Shown here one piece after another: positions 16,317-25,101 of a stretch of 32,460 nt of DNA. A model generated the notes under the pieces. That model saw only the letters and a list, made by a program, of their open reading frames with translations, did not search any database and was not told where the DNA came from. The DNA comes from SHYR01 sp034406555. GTDB lineage: Bacteria > Chloroflexota > Dehalococcoidia > UBA2979. The stretch spans positions 1-32,460 of the forward strand of contig DASCRM010000097.1 in assembly GCA_034406555.1 (NCBI GenBank), read 5' to 3'. A program made the position numbers and the translations under genes. Each line of letters begins with the position of its first letter. The first letter of the stretch is position 1.

Positions 16317-18485
16317 GTGGCGAACCACGACGGCCACATCGGCGACGCTCGCATCCTCGAAGTCAGCACCAGCCTCGCGGGGGCATTCGCAGGGCAGTTC
16401 GCCACGGGCCTCGGTGCGACGGTTCGCGCACTGAGGGCCGAGGCGACGCGACCCCGCGAAGCGTGGCTGGACGACGGCAAGGCCGTCACGGTCGCAGGCA
16501 GCGAACAACTGCGCGCCGCCGCGATCGAAGCCGCGCCGGGGCACGATGCGGTGATCTGGGACGACACCTACGGGCACCTGGGTGCGATGCCGCCGGAGAT
16601 TCGCGATCAGGTCTCGTACAGCGTGGAACTGGCCGGCTCGCACCACACTCGCGGCCCGTGGAGTGAGGCGACGCTGCTCGCCGAGTCGGGCCTCGCCCAT
16701 CTCACCGGCCACCGCGACGGGCCACCGATCCCGCTGCCGGGTCACCCGGTCGCGATGTTCATGGGCGCGCACGGCTTCGCCGCACTCGCCTCGGCGGTCG
16801 CCAACGCCGCCGCGCCCGGGCCCGCCGCCCATCAACGCATCGCGGCCGTGGAGCTGCTCGCCGGCTTCCACCAGTTCGGGCTGATCGACTACCTGTGCAA
16901 CGGCCGGGAGCGACGGCGCAACGGCCGTCGCTGGAGCAACTCCCACCCGATCGGCTGCCCCACCGCCTGCCTCGATGGCTACGTCGCGGTCTGTCCGACG
17001 ACCCCCGACCAGTTCTTCCGCTTCGGCGTGATGCTCGGAGAGCCCGGGCTCTCGGAAGACCCGCGCTTCCAGACCCCTGCAGGTCGGCTGGAGCACGCGG
17101 ACGACATCGATGCGCGGATGGAGCAGTTCTTCGCTACTCGGACGCGCGAGGAGCTCTTCGCTACGGCGAACGAGCTGGGCGTGCCGCTCGCGCCGCTGAT
17201 GGACCCGGAGGAGGTGCTGGCCGACCCGAACCTGGAGGCACGCGGCTTCTGGCGGGCTAGCGGCGGCATCCGCGTGCCCGACCTCGGACTGACCGCGCTG
17301 CCGTCGGGCTCGGTGCAGGCGGCCACGCCGGGCCCGAAGCGGCTCCCGCTGGAGGGACTGCGCGTCGTCGAGTTCTCCAAGGTGTGGGCCGGTCCGCTGG
17401 CCGGACGAGCGCTGGCCGACCTGGGCGCCGAGGTGGTGCGCATCGAATCGCCCTGGTCGCGCGGCCCGGCCGTCATACCTCCCGGGACGGCCGTGGGAGC
17501 GATCGCCTTCCCGAACGACGACCCGGGCGAGCGCCCATGGAACCGCCTGGGCATGGTCAACATCGTCAGTCGCTCCCGCAAGAGCGTCTGCCTGGACATC
17601 AAGGACGCGCGCGGACGCGAGATCGCGCAGCAGCTCTGTCAGCAGTCCGATGTGATCGTCGACAACAACCGGCCGGGGGCGCTCGATCGCTCCGGGCTCG
17701 GCTACGAGGCGGTCTCGGCTGGTAACCCCGGTGTGGTGTTCGTCGAGATCAGCGGCTACGGGGCGGACTCCGCCTACCGTGACTACCCGGCGTACGGGCC
17801 CGTCACCGAGGCGATGGCCGGCATCGACTGGCTGATCCGCGACCCCCGAGCGCCGGACGTCCCGCTGCAGAGCGGCATGGGGCTGCCCGACCCGATCATC
17901 GCGGCATTCGCGGCGGCGAGGGTGGCGGCGGGCCTCAACCGGCGGCACGCGACCGGCCGAGGCGAGTTCATCGATCTCAGCCAGATCGAGTGCGTGGTCA
18001 CCTTCCTCGGCGATGTCTTTGCCGAGTGGCAGCAGACCGGCGAGGACGATCGCGGCTGGGAGATCGCGGGCGACCCCGCAAACCACGCCGTCGCAGCACC
18101 CGAGGGCCGCTACCTCGTCACTACCGCGTCGGAGGCCTCAGCCGATGCCCCCGACCAGCTGGATGGCACGCTCGACCCTCGTGAGCTGCGCACGGTAGGA
18201 GTGGCAGCGGCGTGGGACAATTCACCGAGCGAGGTGCTGAAGAGCGAGCAGTTGCGGGATCTCTGGATCGACTTCGACCACCCTGACGTCGGCAACCTGC
18301 CCTACGACGGCAACCCGATCCTCACCACCGACGGCCGCTCCGTCGCGACCCGATTCCCTTCGCTGGGCGAACACAACCGGGAGGTCATAACCTCGTGGCT
18401 CGACCGCTCCGCGAGCGAGGCCGCGGAGTTGGAGGCAGACGGCGTCCTGCTGACGGTGCCGCAGGCGCCCTCGGCCGGCGTCTGA
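16317..18485 (+). CDS. Tandem-fused family III (CaiB/BaiF) CoA-transferase with degenerate N-terminal half
   Basis: A 722-residue protein with two CaiB/BaiF-type units. The N-terminal unit (about 10-330) is divergent: it opens with RILEVSTSLAGAFAGQFA but lacks the usual LGADVIKIE strand, and at the catalytic-Asp site (145-160, around MFMGAHGF) there is no Asp. The C-terminal unit starts near 345 with GLRVVEFSKVWAGPLAGRAL and LGAEVVRIE. It keeps NRPGALDRSGLGYEAV and places Asp525 (GMGLPDPII) where formyl-CoA transferase has Asp169. So only one half should form the aspartyl-CoA intermediate. Start is GTG 16317 with CGGAG upstream, 21 bases after the ThDP-enzyme stop, so the two are cotranscribed. 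It shows the same asymmetric layout as the fusion at 1-2277, though the two are not close copies. Confidence 0.93.
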   Translation: MANHDGHIGDARILEVSTSLAGAFAGQFATGLGATVRALRAEATRPREAWLDDGKAVTVAGSEQLRAAAIEAAPGHDAVIWDDTYGHLGAMPPEIRDQVSYSVELAGSHHTRGPWSEATLLAESGLAHLTGHRDGPPIPLPGHPVAMFMGAHGFAALASAVANAAAPGPAAHQRIAAVELLAGFHQFGLIDYLCNGRERRRNGRRWSNSHPIGCPTACLDGYVAVCPTTPDQFFRFGVMLGEPGLSEDPRFQTPAGRLEHADDIDARMEQFFATRTREELFATANELGVPLAPLMDPEEVLADPNLEARGFWRASGGIRVPDLGLTALPSGSVQAATPGPKRLPLEGLRVVEFSKVWAGPLAGRALADLGAEVVRIESPWSRGPAVIPPGTAVGAIAFPNDDPGERPWNRLGMVNIVSRSRKSVCLDIKDARGREIAQQLCQQSDVIVDNNRPGALDRSGLGYEAVSAGNPGVVFVEISGYGADSAYRDYPAYGPVTEAMAGIDWLIRDPRAPDVPLQSGMGLPDPIIAAFAAARVAAGLNRRHATGRGEFIDLSQIECVVTFLGDVFAEWQQTGEDDRGWEIAGDPANHAVAAPEGRYLVTTASEASADAPDQLDGTLDPRELRTVGVAAAWDNSPSEVLKSEQLRDLWIDFDHPDVGNLPYDGNPILTTDGRSVATRFPSLGEHNREVITSWLDRSASEAAELEADGVLLTVPQAPSAGV

Positions 18486-18503
18486 CTCCGGAACGGTTGG
18501 CGG

Positions 18504-19280
18504 CTAGCGGCCGGTGAAGACCGGGTCTCGCTTCTCGCGGAACGCGGCGATGGCTTCGCCGGAGTCGGCCGTCTGGCGCAGGGCGACGCTGGCCAACTGC
18601 TCGTACGCAAGCTGGCTCGGGATATCAGACGTCATGCCCAGTCGCAGGGCCTGCTTGTTCAGGCGCACCGCCTTCGGCGGCAACACCGCAATGCTGTCGG
18701 CAATCTCGTTGGCCTTCTCGATCAGCTGGTCGGCCGGGACGACGTAGTTCACCAGCCGGATCTCGCCGGCCTCGCGGGCGTCAATCATGCGCGAGGTCAG
18801 AATCAGCTCCTGGGCCTTGCCCATGCCGATCAGCCGAGGCAGCAGGAAGGTCGATGCCAGCTCCGCGGAGATGCTCAGCTTCGTGAATGGCAACTGGAAT
18901 CGCGCGTCCTCCGACGCGATACGGATGTCGCAGGACAGAGTCATCGTGAGGCCGCCGCCTACGGCGACTCCATTGATCGCGGCGATCAGCGGCTTCTCGA
19001 TCTGCATCGCCGCGAACGACGCCTCCGCGAGACCCGGCGCGTTCGACGCCCGCGGCTCCGCCGGTGCGTCGTCGGGCGCCAGGTCTGCGCCTGAGCAGAA
19101 CCCGCGGCCCTCACCGGTAATGACGATCACTCGCGTGTCGTCGTCCTGGTCTTCCGTGGCTAGCGCGTCGTGCAGCTCGGCCACCATCTGCATGTTGAGA
19201 GCGTTCAGCCTCTTTGGACGGTTGAGGGTCACCGTCATCACGTGGTTGTGCTTGTTCAGCATGATCGTCTCGTAGGTCAT
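18504..19280 (-). CDS. Enoyl-CoA hydratase/isomerase family protein (isomerase-like)
   Basis: A 258-residue crotonase-fold protein. Signatures are NRPKRLNALNMQMV, GEGRGFCSGADL and AINGVAVGGGLTMTLSCDIR (CoA binding and oxyanion hole). At the first hydratase glutamate the residue is Phe (QLPFTKLSIS). An acidic residue occurs instead in the next turn (SAELAST), the place used by enoyl-CoA isomerases and PaaG-like enzymes; the glutamate in KAQELILTS is also present. An isomerase or related reaction is therefore more likely than hydration. ATG 19280 has AGGAG upstream. It is convergent with the CoA-transferase (18-base gap) and divergent from the epimerase gene. Confidence 0.9.
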   Translation of the reverse strand: MTYETIMLNKHNHVMTVTLNRPKRLNALNMQMVAELHDALATEDQDDDTRVIVITGEGRGFCSGADLAPDDAPAEPRASNAPGLAEASFAAMQIEKPLIAAINGVAVGGGLTMTLSCDIRIASEDARFQLPFTKLSISAELASTFLLPRLIGMGKAQELILTSRMIDAREAGEIRLVNYVVPADQLIEKANEIADSIAVLPPKAVRLNKQALRLGMTSDIPSQLAYEQLASVALRQTADSGEAIAAFREKRDPVFTGR

Positions 19281-19316
19281 TGGCTGCTCCTGTCACGGGC
19301 GACTGCACGGCCAATG

Positions 19317-19322
19317 TACTAT
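19317..19322 (+). promoter_or_regulatory. Possible -10 element for the epimerase gene
   Basis: TACTAT preceded by TG in the 110-base divergent gap upstream of the epimerase gene resembles an extended -10 element, though the TG spacing is one base short. No good -35 is seen. Confidence 0.2.
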
Positions 19323-19390
19323 CGACGCCCTCCTGAGCGGTGGCGATCGCCTTCGCCCCGACGGAGCAAGCGGGAAAGGTGTGGAGCGAG

Positions 19391-20329
19391 ATGCGTGTAC
19401 TGGTGCTTGGTGGGAGCGGCTTTATCGGGCCGCGCGTGATGCGACGGCTGCTGGAACACGGGCATGAGGTCCACTGCATGGACATCGCGCCGGACTCCCC
19501 CTCGCTGGAGGGGATTCTCGACCGCATCTCAATCAGCCACGGCGACATCACGTTGATGGACGACGTGATGGAGGCGATGGCGAACAGCGAGCCCGACCGC
19601 GTCCTCAACCTCGCCTACGCACTGGGTGCCAGCGAGGCCGACCCGCACCCTCAGGTGCGGCTGAACATCATGGGCATGGACAACTGCTTCGAGGCCGCGC
19701 GCATCTTCGGCGTCAGCCGCGTCACGTACGCGAGCTCGCTCGCCGTCTACGGGCAGCAGCGGCTCTTTGGCGAACGCGCCGTAACCGAGGACGATGCGCG
19801 GCTGAGCACCCGGCTCTACGGGGCATCGAAGATCTACAACGAGCACCAGGCAGACTGGTACAACCGCGCCTACGACATGGCAATCACCGGCATCCGGCCC
19901 GCGAATATCACCGGCCCGGACAAGGTGCGCGGCTCCATGAACCACGTGCTCTGCCAGGTGCTGCCGGCGCACGACGAGCCGGTCAGCTTCCCCTACCGCG
20001 ACACGATGACGCTGCCACTGCACGTCGATGACATCGCCGAGGTCTTCGAGCGCGTGACGATGGCAGCGGAGACGCGCTACCCGATCTACAACTCGGGCGG
20101 AGAGTCGCTCAGCATCGGCCAGCTCGGCGAGATCGTTCAGCAGTTCCTGCCCGATGCGGAGATCAGCTTCGATGCGGACGAGGGCGGGCGCGACGAGTCG
20201 GGTCTTTTCCTGATGGACAACTCTCGGCTGGTCGAAGAGTTCGAGATCCAGTACGCCCCGTTCGCCCAGCGTGTGCTGGAGACGATCAACGAGGTGCGAC
20301 GGGGCGAAGGCCTCCCGCCTGTCGGATAG
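19391..20329 (+). CDS. NAD-dependent epimerase/dehydratase family protein (extended SDR)
   Basis: A 312-residue extended SDR. The NAD-binding loop GGSGFIG (7-13) follows the first beta strand MRVLVLG. An acidic Asp31 ends the second strand, favouring NAD. The catalytic residues fit the family: Ser115/116 in YASSLAVYG and Tyr143-x-x-x-Lys147 in LYGASK. Members act on nucleotide sugars or on lipid-like and ketone substrates. RPANITGP and the downstream HVDDIAEVF are conserved. I start at ATG 19391 with GGAGCGAG upstream; the frame extends to 19340 without a ribosome site. It stands alone between two minus-strand genes, with only nine bases to the convergent rhodanese gene. Substrate unknown; with CoA and organic acid genes around it, a non-sugar substrate is possible. 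Confidence 0.9.
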   Translation: MRVLVLGGSGFIGPRVMRRLLEHGHEVHCMDIAPDSPSLEGILDRISISHGDITLMDDVMEAMANSEPDRVLNLAYALGASEADPHPQVRLNIMGMDNCFEAARIFGVSRVTYASSLAVYGQQRLFGERAVTEDDARLSTRLYGASKIYNEHQADWYNRAYDMAITGIRPANITGPDKVRGSMNHVLCQVLPAHDEPVSFPYRDTMTLPLHVDDIAEVFERVTMAAETRYPIYNSGGESLSIGQLGEIVQQFLPDAEISFDADEGGRDESGLFLMDNSRLVEEFEIQYAPFAQRVLETINEVRRGEGLPPVG

Positions 20330-20338
20330 CGACCTGCG

Positions 20339-21214
20339 CTAGCCTCCCGCTGCCGCGCCCGTGACCAGCGGCAGCGAGGGGTCGCCCGTCCACTCGCTGA
20401 GCGAGCCGTCGTAGACCGCGACGTCCTCCACGCCCATTCGCGTCAGCAGGAAGGCGTCGAGCGTCGCAGCGATGCCGCCGCCGCAATACGTGATTACGCG
20501 CCCACCGCTCAGAGCACCGACCTGCTCAAACATCGCGCGCAGTTCCGCATCGGGCAGGAAGGCACCGGTCTCGCGGTCGCGAGTCGCACCGAAGGGGATG
20601 TTGGTGGCGCTCGGGATGTGCCCGGGGCGGCCGTAGCCGTTGACCTCGCCCTCGTATTGCTCTTTCGGCAGCGCATCGATGATGCAGGTGCCGCCGCTCT
20701 CGACCGCCGCCTCGACCTCGGCGCGCGTCGCCAGCAGGCCGTCGCGAGGACGTGCGGTGAACGTCGCCTCACGTAGCTCGGCAGGCGCGGAGGTCACCGT
20801 CCGCCCCTCGGCGCGCCACTTCCCGGAGCCGCCATTCAGGATCGCCGCCCGGTCGAAGCCGTAGGCGCGCAGAATCCACCACACCCGCGTCGCCCACATC
20901 GTCCCTTGCGAGTCGTACAACACCACCTGCGTCTCGTTATCGACGCCGAGCTTGGACATCGTCTCCTCGACGATCTCGGCGGAGGGGAAGGTGAAACGCA
21001 GCTCGGACGGCGTCGAGAGCGTGGCGGCGACGTCGATGAAGGCCGCGCCGGGGATGTGCCCGGCCCAGTAGCGCTCGGCGCCGGTCAGCGGTGCCTGCGC
21101 CTTCCCCGGTCGCGGGGCAGCGAGCATCACCGTGCAGTCGAAGACGCGCACCAGCGGATCATCGAGATGGTCGGCCACCCAGTCGGTCTCGACGACGAAT
21201 TGTTCGTACTCCAT
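20339..21214 (-). CDS. Tandem rhodanese-domain sulfurtransferase
   Basis: A 291-residue two-domain sulfurtransferase of the thiosulfate/3-mercaptopyruvate type. The N-terminal domain has GHIPGAAFIDV (52-62) and VVLYDSQGTMWATRVWW, where the catalytic Cys is replaced, as is normal. The C-terminal domain has GRPGHIPSATNIPF (195-208) and the active-site loop YCGGGIAA with Cys244. The loop is closer to the mercaptopyruvate enzyme (CGSGVTA) than to rhodanese (CRKGVTA), but not identical. The reaction is transfer of sulfane sulfur to cyanide or a thiol acceptor, probably in the cytoplasm, since there is no signal peptide. Start ATG 21214 has GAGGGAA upstream. It follows the gamma-glutamyltransferase-like gene by about 100 bases on the same strand. 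Confidence 0.93.
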   Translation of the reverse strand: MEYEQFVVETDWVADHLDDPLVRVFDCTVMLAAPRPGKAQAPLTGAERYWAGHIPGAAFIDVAATLSTPSELRFTFPSAEIVEETMSKLGVDNETQVVLYDSQGTMWATRVWWILRAYGFDRAAILNGGSGKWRAEGRTVTSAPAELREATFTARPRDGLLATRAEVEAAVESGGTCIIDALPKEQYEGEVNGYGRPGHIPSATNIPFGATRDRETGAFLPDAELRAMFEQVGALSGGRVITYCGGGIAATLDAFLLTRMGVEDVAVYDGSLSEWTGDPSLPLVTGAAAGG

Positions 21215-21316
21215 GGGGTGTCTTTCCCTCGCGGTCAGCGGCGCGGTTGCCGGTCACCGAGCGCCATCGTACCCGAGCCCCGCAGCGACCGTTCGCCGCG
21301 GCACCGTGCTACGCGG

Positions 21317-23059
21317 TCACCTCCCGATCGCGTACGCGTCGCGGCGAGGGTCGGCCCCGGCCGTGAGCACGCCACTCTCGGCGTCCACGACGATCGCGGA
21401 GAGCGCCCCGACACTCATCCCCTCCCAGTCGCTGCGGCCGACGATATCGTGCCCGCGGCCCGCGAGGTCGCGACCAACCTCGGCGTCGATGCGGCCCTCC
21501 AGGTTCAGGCGGCCGGGGAGGTAAGTGTGGGGCCAGAACGAGTTCGGGAAGTTCGACGACGTGAAGCGCGGTGCCTCGATCGCCTGCTGAACGTTCATCC
21601 CAAACTCCGCGATGTTCAGGAACAGCTGCACCATCGCCTGCGGCTGTGCGTCGCCCCCGGGACACCCGAACGGCATAAAGAGCTTGCCGTCCCGGAACGC
21701 CATCGAGGGGTTCGGCGTCAGCCGCGGCCGCTTCCACGGCTCGACGCGCGACGGCTGACCGGCTTCCAGCCAGCTCTGCGATCCGCGCCCGGACATGATC
21801 AGGCCGAGACCGGGCACGATCGGCGAGTGGAACAACGCGTCGCTGGGCGTCGCCGAGAAGCCGTTGCCCCAGCGGTCGATGACACACGTGTAGCTGGTGT
21901 CGAACTCCTCGGTGGTCCCGGCGGGCACGACCCTCGACGAGCCCTCGACGGCAGCGAGGCTGTTCGACGGGTCGCCCGCCGGTGGCATCTCGGTGAAGGC
22001 CTTCAGCATGTCGACAGCGTCACGTCGCGCTCGCGTGTACTGCGGCGAGAGCAGCTCCGCGATCGGCACGTCGATCACGTCCGGGTCGCCGTAGAACTCG
22101 TGCCGGTCGGCGAACGCGAGGTTGAGCGACTGCGAGAGCAGGTGGATGTAGTCGGCGGAGTTGTGCCCGAGCGACGGCAGATCGTCGTGCTCCAGCATCT
22201 GCAGCACCTGCGCGACGACCGGGCCCTGGCACCAGGCGTCGCAGGTGACGATCTCGTAGTCCTTGAAGCGCGCGGAGACCGGAGGCTCGATCTTCACGGA
22301 GAACTCGGCCAGGTCCTCGAACGTGATCAGCCCGCCCTCTTGCTCGCTGAAGGCGGCCATCTCCTCCGCGATCTCGCCGCGATAGAAGAGGTCGCGGGCG
22401 GCACGCACAGCCGCCTCGCGCCCGCCGGCGCTCGCCGACCGCTCAGCCTCGACCATGCGACTGAAGGTGCGCCCGAGGTCCGGCTGACGGAAGCGCTCGC
22501 CGACCTCGGGCAGTCTCCCTTCGGGCAGGAAGACCGCGCTAGTGGACGGCCAGCGTCGGACGACGCTGTCGTCCGAGTCGAGATCCCTCTGTAGCGCCCG
22601 GTGCACAGTCGCCGGGAACGGGATGCCCTCCTCGGCGAGCTCCAGCGTCGGCGTCACCACCTGCTCGAAGCTCATCGTCCCGTACCGCTCGAGCGCGGTC
22701 AGCCACGCATCGGGTGCGGCCGGTACGATGCTGCGCAGAATGCCGACGGGGATCTCGCCTCCGGCCTGCTCGATGAAGAACTCTGCCGACGCCTTGCGCG
22801 GCCAGCGGCCGAGCCCGCTGATCGTCACCACCTCGCCCGAGGCGGCGTCGTAGATCATGATCGGCGCGACACCTCCGAAGCTTGTGTTCTCGGGCAGCAC
22901 GGTGTTGATCACGATGCCTGAGGCGACCCCGGCGTCGATCGCGTTGCCACCGTCCTCGAGGATGCGATAGCCCGCGGCGGCGGCGAGACTGTGCCCCGCA
23001 GAGATCATGTGCGTGACCCCCCTTATCGGCGGGCGGTGGGTTCTTGTCTCCAGCGTCAT
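21317..23059 (-). CDS. Gamma-glutamyltransferase-family protein (cytoplasmic)
   Basis: A 580-residue Ntn-hydrolase of the gamma-glutamyltransferase family, made as a proenzyme that cleaves itself before a threonine. The N-terminal part has HSLAAAAGYRILEDGGNAIDAGVA (family block around 23-46) and PENTSFGGVAPIMIYD (56-71), and the small-subunit side has VIDRWGNGFSATPSD. The nucleophile position aligns with Thr388 in FDTSYTCVID. The family's usual TTH is TSY here, so substrate or rate may differ. It lacks the signal peptide of classical periplasmic enzymes. Start ATG 23059 has AAAGGGA upstream; the frame runs to 23125 without a site. It begins 38 bases after the FAD oxidoreductase stop, so the two form an operon. 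Confidence 0.92.
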   Translation of the reverse strand: MTLETRTHRPPIRGVTHMISAGHSLAAAAGYRILEDGGNAIDAGVASGIVINTVLPENTSFGGVAPIMIYDAASGEVVTISGLGRWPRKASAEFFIEQAGGEIPVGILRSIVPAAPDAWLTALERYGTMSFEQVVTPTLELAEEGIPFPATVHRALQRDLDSDDSVVRRWPSTSAVFLPEGRLPEVGERFRQPDLGRTFSRMVEAERSASAGGREAAVRAARDLFYRGEIAEEMAAFSEQEGGLITFEDLAEFSVKIEPPVSARFKDYEIVTCDAWCQGPVVAQVLQMLEHDDLPSLGHNSADYIHLLSQSLNLAFADRHEFYGDPDVIDVPIAELLSPQYTRARRDAVDMLKAFTEMPPAGDPSNSLAAVEGSSRVVPAGTTEEFDTSYTCVIDRWGNGFSATPSDALFHSPIVPGLGLIMSGRGSQSWLEAGQPSRVEPWKRPRLTPNPSMAFRDGKLFMPFGCPGGDAQPQAMVQLFLNIAEFGMNVQQAIEAPRFTSSNFPNSFWPHTYLPGRLNLEGRIDAEVGRDLAGRGHDIVGRSDWEGMSVGALSAIVVDAESGVLTAGADPRRDAYAIGR

Positions 23060-23096
23060 CGTGTTCCCTTTCCCTGGCCTATCCGTGCCCTGCCGA

Positions 23097-24398
23097 CTAG
23101 CGGCGGCGAGCCGGCATCGGTGCAAGATCGTTCTCGGCGAAGCGTGCGAATCGGTACTCGTGCAGATCGATCGAAGGGGCCTCGTCCAGAATCAACTCGC
23201 TCACGACCTTCCCCCCGCCCGGCCCCATCGCGAAGCCGTGCCCGCTGAAGCCAGTCGCGAACATGAAGCCCGCGACGTCCTCCACCCAGCCCAGCGCCGG
23301 CGCCTGGTCGGGCGTCGAGTCGATGTTGCCGGCCCAGACATGCTCCACCGGCAACTCGGCCAGCGAGGGGAAGAGCTCCCGGAAGCCCTCGATCGCTCGC
23401 CGCGCCCCCTTGCGGTGCGGTGGCGGGTCGATATCGCGGAGGTGCGCCCACGAATGCCGTCTGGCGTTGGAACCGGGGACGAGCGTGTGCAGGTCACGCA
23501 GCAGCGGCGCCCCGGCGCGAATGCTCAACCAGCGACGGTTGCGCCACGCCGTCGGAAGGAACTGCCGGAGGTTGCGCAGCATGTCGAGGTTGAGGTCGAA
23601 GACCGCGTCGCCGCCGCCCGCGACGATGAAGCGGCCCTCCCGATCCTGCCGGAACGTCACGCCATCGCCCCACCCGGTGAGCGTCGTCATCGCCGCCGTC
23701 GGCGCGGTGCGCACCACCGTGGAGCGCACCGACTGCTGGGGGAGCCGCAGTCCGAGCGGCCTCGCGACCCGCGCCGACCACGCGCCCGCAGCACAGACAA
23801 CGGTCGATGTGCGAATACGCCCTTGCTCGGTGACCACGGCCTCGACCGCCCCGTCCGACACCTCGATGCGCTCCACCGCGCAGCGCGTGTGGATGCGGGC
23901 ACCGTGCCGCTCCGCGGCAGCGGCGAACGCTGCGGTCGTCTTCTGCGGACTGGCCTGCCCGTCCGAGGGGACGTGGATCGCGCCGACCCACGGGCCGCCC
24001 ATCGCGGGCGCCATCTCCGCGACCTGCTCGCGCGTCAGAATCGCGGTCTCGAGACCTCGCTGGCGCGCCGGTTCGCGCCATGTCTCGAAGTCGGCCATGT
24101 CCTCGTCGTCGAAGCCGAGGCTGAGGTTGCCGCCCTGCTCCCACTCGAGGTCCGCCTCAAGCTCCTGCTCAAGCCCCGCCCAGAGCTCCGTCGACAGCAC
24201 TGCGAGCGGAATCAACTGCGGGTAGCGAACCTGCTGGTGCACCCAGCCCCAGTTTCGCGTCGACTGCTCGGCACCGATGTCGCCCTTCTCGATCAGCGTC
24301 ACCTGCGCGCCGCGTTTCGCGAGATAGTACGCGGCCGCGCACCCCACGATGCCGCCGCCGATGATCACGATCTCGGCCTCGTTTTCCAGTTCCCGCAT
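23097..24398 (-). CDS. FAD-dependent oxidoreductase (DadA/DAO family)
   Basis: A 433-residue D-amino-acid-oxidase-superfamily flavoprotein. The FAD loop is IVIIGGGIVGCAAAYYLAKRG (10-30, with the GGGIVG at 14-19). It is followed by STRNWGWVHQQVRYPQ, a typical substrate-side segment, and the C-terminal FATGFSGHGFAMGPGGGKV (about 385-403) contacts FAD. ATG 24398 has GGAGGAGG upstream. It is the first gene of an operon with the gamma-glutamyltransferase-like gene. In gamma-glutamylated amine catabolism, PuuB-type flavoproteins of this family act next to gamma-glutamyl hydrolases, so a similar pairing is possible here. The link is inference, and the gene also resembles general sarcosine/glycine oxidases. 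Confidence 0.9.
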   Translation of the reverse strand: MRELENEAEIVIIGGGIVGCAAAYYLAKRGAQVTLIEKGDIGAEQSTRNWGWVHQQVRYPQLIPLAVLSTELWAGLEQELEADLEWEQGGNLSLGFDDEDMADFETWREPARQRGLETAILTREQVAEMAPAMGGPWVGAIHVPSDGQASPQKTTAAFAAAAERHGARIHTRCAVERIEVSDGAVEAVVTEQGRIRTSTVVCAAGAWSARVARPLGLRLPQQSVRSTVVRTAPTAAMTTLTGWGDGVTFRQDREGRFIVAGGGDAVFDLNLDMLRNLRQFLPTAWRNRRWLSIRAGAPLLRDLHTLVPGSNARRHSWAHLRDIDPPPHRKGARRAIEGFRELFPSLAELPVEHVWAGNIDSTPDQAPALGWVEDVAGFMFATGFSGHGFAMGPGGGKVVSELILDEAPSIDLHEYRFARFAENDLAPMPARRR

Positions 24399-24433
24399 AG
24401 CGTCCTCCTCCGCGCTCGCCCCGCCCCGCGCGA

Positions 24434-25097
24434 CTAGCCGCCGCGACCATAACTCGCAAGGTAGTCGAGCAGGTTCTGAGGACGATACTCCACCTCGGTG
24501 TCGGCCAGCCGTTCCCTCGCGGAGTCGCTGACCGCCTCGGACTCAGTCGACGGCGCGCCGATCGGTCGCAGGTAGGAGCCCGACAGGCGCGAGAGCGAGT
24601 TCATCGAGTTGCCGATCCATCCGGTTGGATCCGGTCGCAGCGTCTCTGCCAGGAACCCAGCGTTCAGCTCCAGGCCGCACTCGCTCGCCCGTTCCGCCAT
24701 CCAGCGCAGCGTGACGTCCGAGAGGGAGCTGTCCGGGTAGCCACCTCCGACATTCGTGTGGACGCCGGGAAACCACACCTGCATCACCCGCTGACCCGGC
24801 TTCGCCGTGTCGGTCCAGAGCGTCGGCTCGAACGCGGTCCGACGCTCGTCGATCGCCAGCGCGTGGAACGCGTTCTCAGCGATTCCGGTCAGTTCCATGT
24901 CGTGGAAGCGCGGAGCCCTCAGGTAGTGGATCAGCGCCCACGGACTCGTCATCGGGACACCCAGCGCACCGACTGTGTCCCACACGCCGACGCACTTTAT
25001 CTTCGCCTCGCGAGAATAGTCCGCACTGAACTGCGTCGATGCCGAGTCATCGGGATGCACATCGTCTCGATAGAGCTCGTACGCAGCCGCGGCGCCC
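24434..25097 (-). pseudogene. Truncated DUF2235 (Tle1-like alpha/beta hydrolase) gene, 5' part missing
   Basis: About 220 C-terminal residues of a DUF2235 protein are present on the minus strand. They run from AYELYRDDVHPDD through CVGVWDTVGALGVP, NAFHALAIDERRTAFEPTLW and VWFPGVHTNVGGGYPDSSLS to the stop at 24434. The family's N-terminal part, including the GxSRGA nucleophile elbow, is missing. The frame stays open upstream to 25444, but that stretch is Arg/Pro-rich shadow without similarity. The similarity ends near 25097, exactly where a thioredoxin-reductase fragment begins on the opposite strand. DUF2235 proteins are hydrolases, some being phospholipase effectors. This copy cannot be active. 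It starts 35 bases upstream of the FAD oxidoreductase start. Confidence 0.8.
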
Positions 25098-25101
25098 GCA
25101 A

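Noticed and set aside
15648..18086. 812-codon open frame on the minus strand
   Set aside because: It is antisense to the ThDP enzyme and the second CoA-transferase, is rich in Arg/His/Val without any family motif, and arises from high-GC codon bias.
20906..22594. 562-codon plus-strand open frame
   Set aside because: Antisense to the rhodanese and gamma-glutamyltransferase-like genes; composition and lack of motifs mark it as a shadow.
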